Shown: one piece after another, positions 14,477 through 15,229 of the stretch
How the letters are laid out: each line of letters opens with the position of its first letter
How positions within the stretch are numbered: the first letter of the stretch is position 1
Origin: Caldilinea sp.
GTDB lineage: Bacteria; Chloroflexota; Anaerolineae; Caldilineales; Caldilineaceae
Direction: 5' to 3'
NCBI GenBank assembly: GCA_025055055.1
Contig: JANWYX010000141.1
Span: 1-15,229, forward strand
Length of the DNA: 15,229 nt
The notes under the pieces: model-generated
What the model was told of the DNA's origin: nothing
Database searches by the model: none
The model's input: the letters and a program-made list of their open reading frames with translations, nothing else
Made by a program: the position numbers and the translations under genes

Positions 14477-15229
14477 ATGGCTGGCCGTGAATTCGATATC
14501 ATTCTGACCCATGAGCGCACCGACTTTGACGCATTGGCCTCGCTGCTCGCTGCATCGCTGCTCTTTCCAGACGCCATTCCGGTGTTGCCGCGCCAGTTGA
14601 ATCGCAACGTGCGCGATTTTCTGGCGCTTTATCGCAACCATTTTCGCTTTGTTTCTCCCGACGATGTCCCGCGTGGGAAGGTGCGTCGCGCTATCCTTGT
14701 CGACACGCGGGCGGCCAATTCACCCAGAGGCATGCAGGCGGACACCGAAACGATCGTGATCGACCATCATGCGGCGCTCGCCGAGAAGAACCTGATGCAT
14801 GAACCGCGCAAGGCGCTGCCGCAGGCGCACGAGCTTTGGTGCGGCCCCACGGGCGCCAACACCACGCTGCTCGTCGAAAAGCTGATCGAGCACGCCATTG
14901 ATGTTTCGCCGGTGGAAGCCACGCTGTTGGCGCTGGGCATCTACGAGGACACCGGCAACCTGACCTATGCATCCACGACTCATCGCGATGCGGCTGCGCT
15001 AGCCTGGCTGCTGGAGCCGCAGCGAGGGGTCAACCTCGGTGAAGTCAACGAATTTCTACACCATCCCGTCACCGAGGAGCAGCGCAAGCTGTTGCAGGTG
15101 TTGATGGACGCCTGTGAGTTTCTGGAGATCGAGGGGCACACGATCATCATCACGATGGCCAGCGCGCCCGGCTTCAGCGATGAACTCAGCACGTTGGCGG
15201 CCCGCCTGCGCGACTTTCACGAGCCGGAC
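14477..15229 (+). CDS. DHH-family phosphoesterase domain protein, N-terminal part (possible CBS/DHH/poly(A)-polymerase type); 3' end outside window
   Basis: The frame is open for 251 codons from ATG 14477 to the right edge without a stop. The DHH active-site motifs are in order: THERTDFDAL (11-20; His12, Asp16, Asp18), LVDTR (74-78; Asp76), VIDHH (94-98; the DHH triad at 96-98) and YEDTGNLTY (156-164; Asp158). These aspartates and histidines bind two Mn/Mg ions in the family, so the phosphodiesterase core looks complete. The opening, with H-x3-DFDALAS close to the N-terminus and a following LFPDA, resembles proteins in which DHH is followed by CBS domains and a tRNA nucleotidyltransferase/poly(A) polymerase head. 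Those downstream domains would lie beyond the window. Alternatives are a stand-alone NrnA-like oligoribonuclease or another DHH phosphoesterase. The DHH fold is secure; the full architecture is not. Confidence 0.8.
   Translation, partial: MAGREFDIILTHERTDFDALASLLAASLLFPDAIPVLPRQLNRNVRDFLALYRNHFRFVSPDDVPRGKVRRAILVDTRAANSPRGMQADTETIVIDHHAALAEKNLMHEPRKALPQAHELWCGPTGANTTLLVEKLIEHAIDVSPVEATLLALGIYEDTGNLTYASTTHRDAAALAWLLEPQRGVNLGEVNEFLHHPVTEEQRKLLQVLMDACEFLEIEGHTIIITMASAPGFSDELSTLAARLRDFHEPD

Overview
The window is bacterial and GC-rich. It is gene-dense, runs in both directions and has short intergenic gaps. Its gene content best fits Chloroflexota of the Anaerolineae/Caldilineae type: a folate-dependent TrmFO, a large secreted repeat protein ending in META domains, LysM plus YkuD wall proteins, a DHH-type protein resembling the N-terminus of CBS/DHH/poly(A)-polymerase proteins, and a Clp_N-M50 fusion. 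This assignment is inference from family content; no rRNA or marker search was possible. No phage, IS element, CRISPR array or toxin-antitoxin module was seen.

Layout. (1) Positions 1-355 hold the 3' end of a di-heme cytochrome c peroxidase/MauG-family gene on the + strand. (2) A perfect 16-bp hairpin at 414-448 separates it from a convergent minus-strand block. In transcription order that block is: esterase (8851-8072), MFS transporter (8075-6822, ATGA overlap), a gap of about 360 bp with no convincing gene, trmFO (6463-5096), an amino-acid ABC permease (5088-4240, 7 bp after trmFO), and a 1183-residue secreted protein with an A-B-A-B-A-META-META repeat architecture (4063-512, TTG start). 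(3) From a divergent control region at about 8852-9018, a + strand gene encodes a two-repeat Clp N-terminal domain fused to an M50/site-2 protease (9019-10299). (4) It converges, with only 14 bp between, on a minus-strand pair: an NfsA-like nitroreductase (12811-12026) overlapping an RqcH/NFACT gene (12044-10314) by 19 bp. (5) On the + strand a strong sigma70-type promoter precedes tRNA-Leu(UAA) (12947-13027). A three-LysM L,D-transpeptidase (13066-14163) follows closely, with no visible terminator between them. (6) A repeat-containing spacer (14164-14476) leads to a DHH phosphoesterase-domain gene that runs off the right edge.

Functionally the window mixes RNA and translation maintenance (TrmFO, RqcH, tRNA-Leu, DHH protein), envelope work (LysM-YkuD, META protein, M50 protease, permeases) and small-molecule metabolism (esterase/MFS, nitroreductase). 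The most unusual items are the Clp_N-M50 fusion, which lacks the glutamates that ClpC uses to read phospho-arginine; the large repeat protein with a Cys-Cys motif in each A unit; and two genes whose ATG sits 6-7 nt after a -10-like box, suggesting leaderless transcripts.
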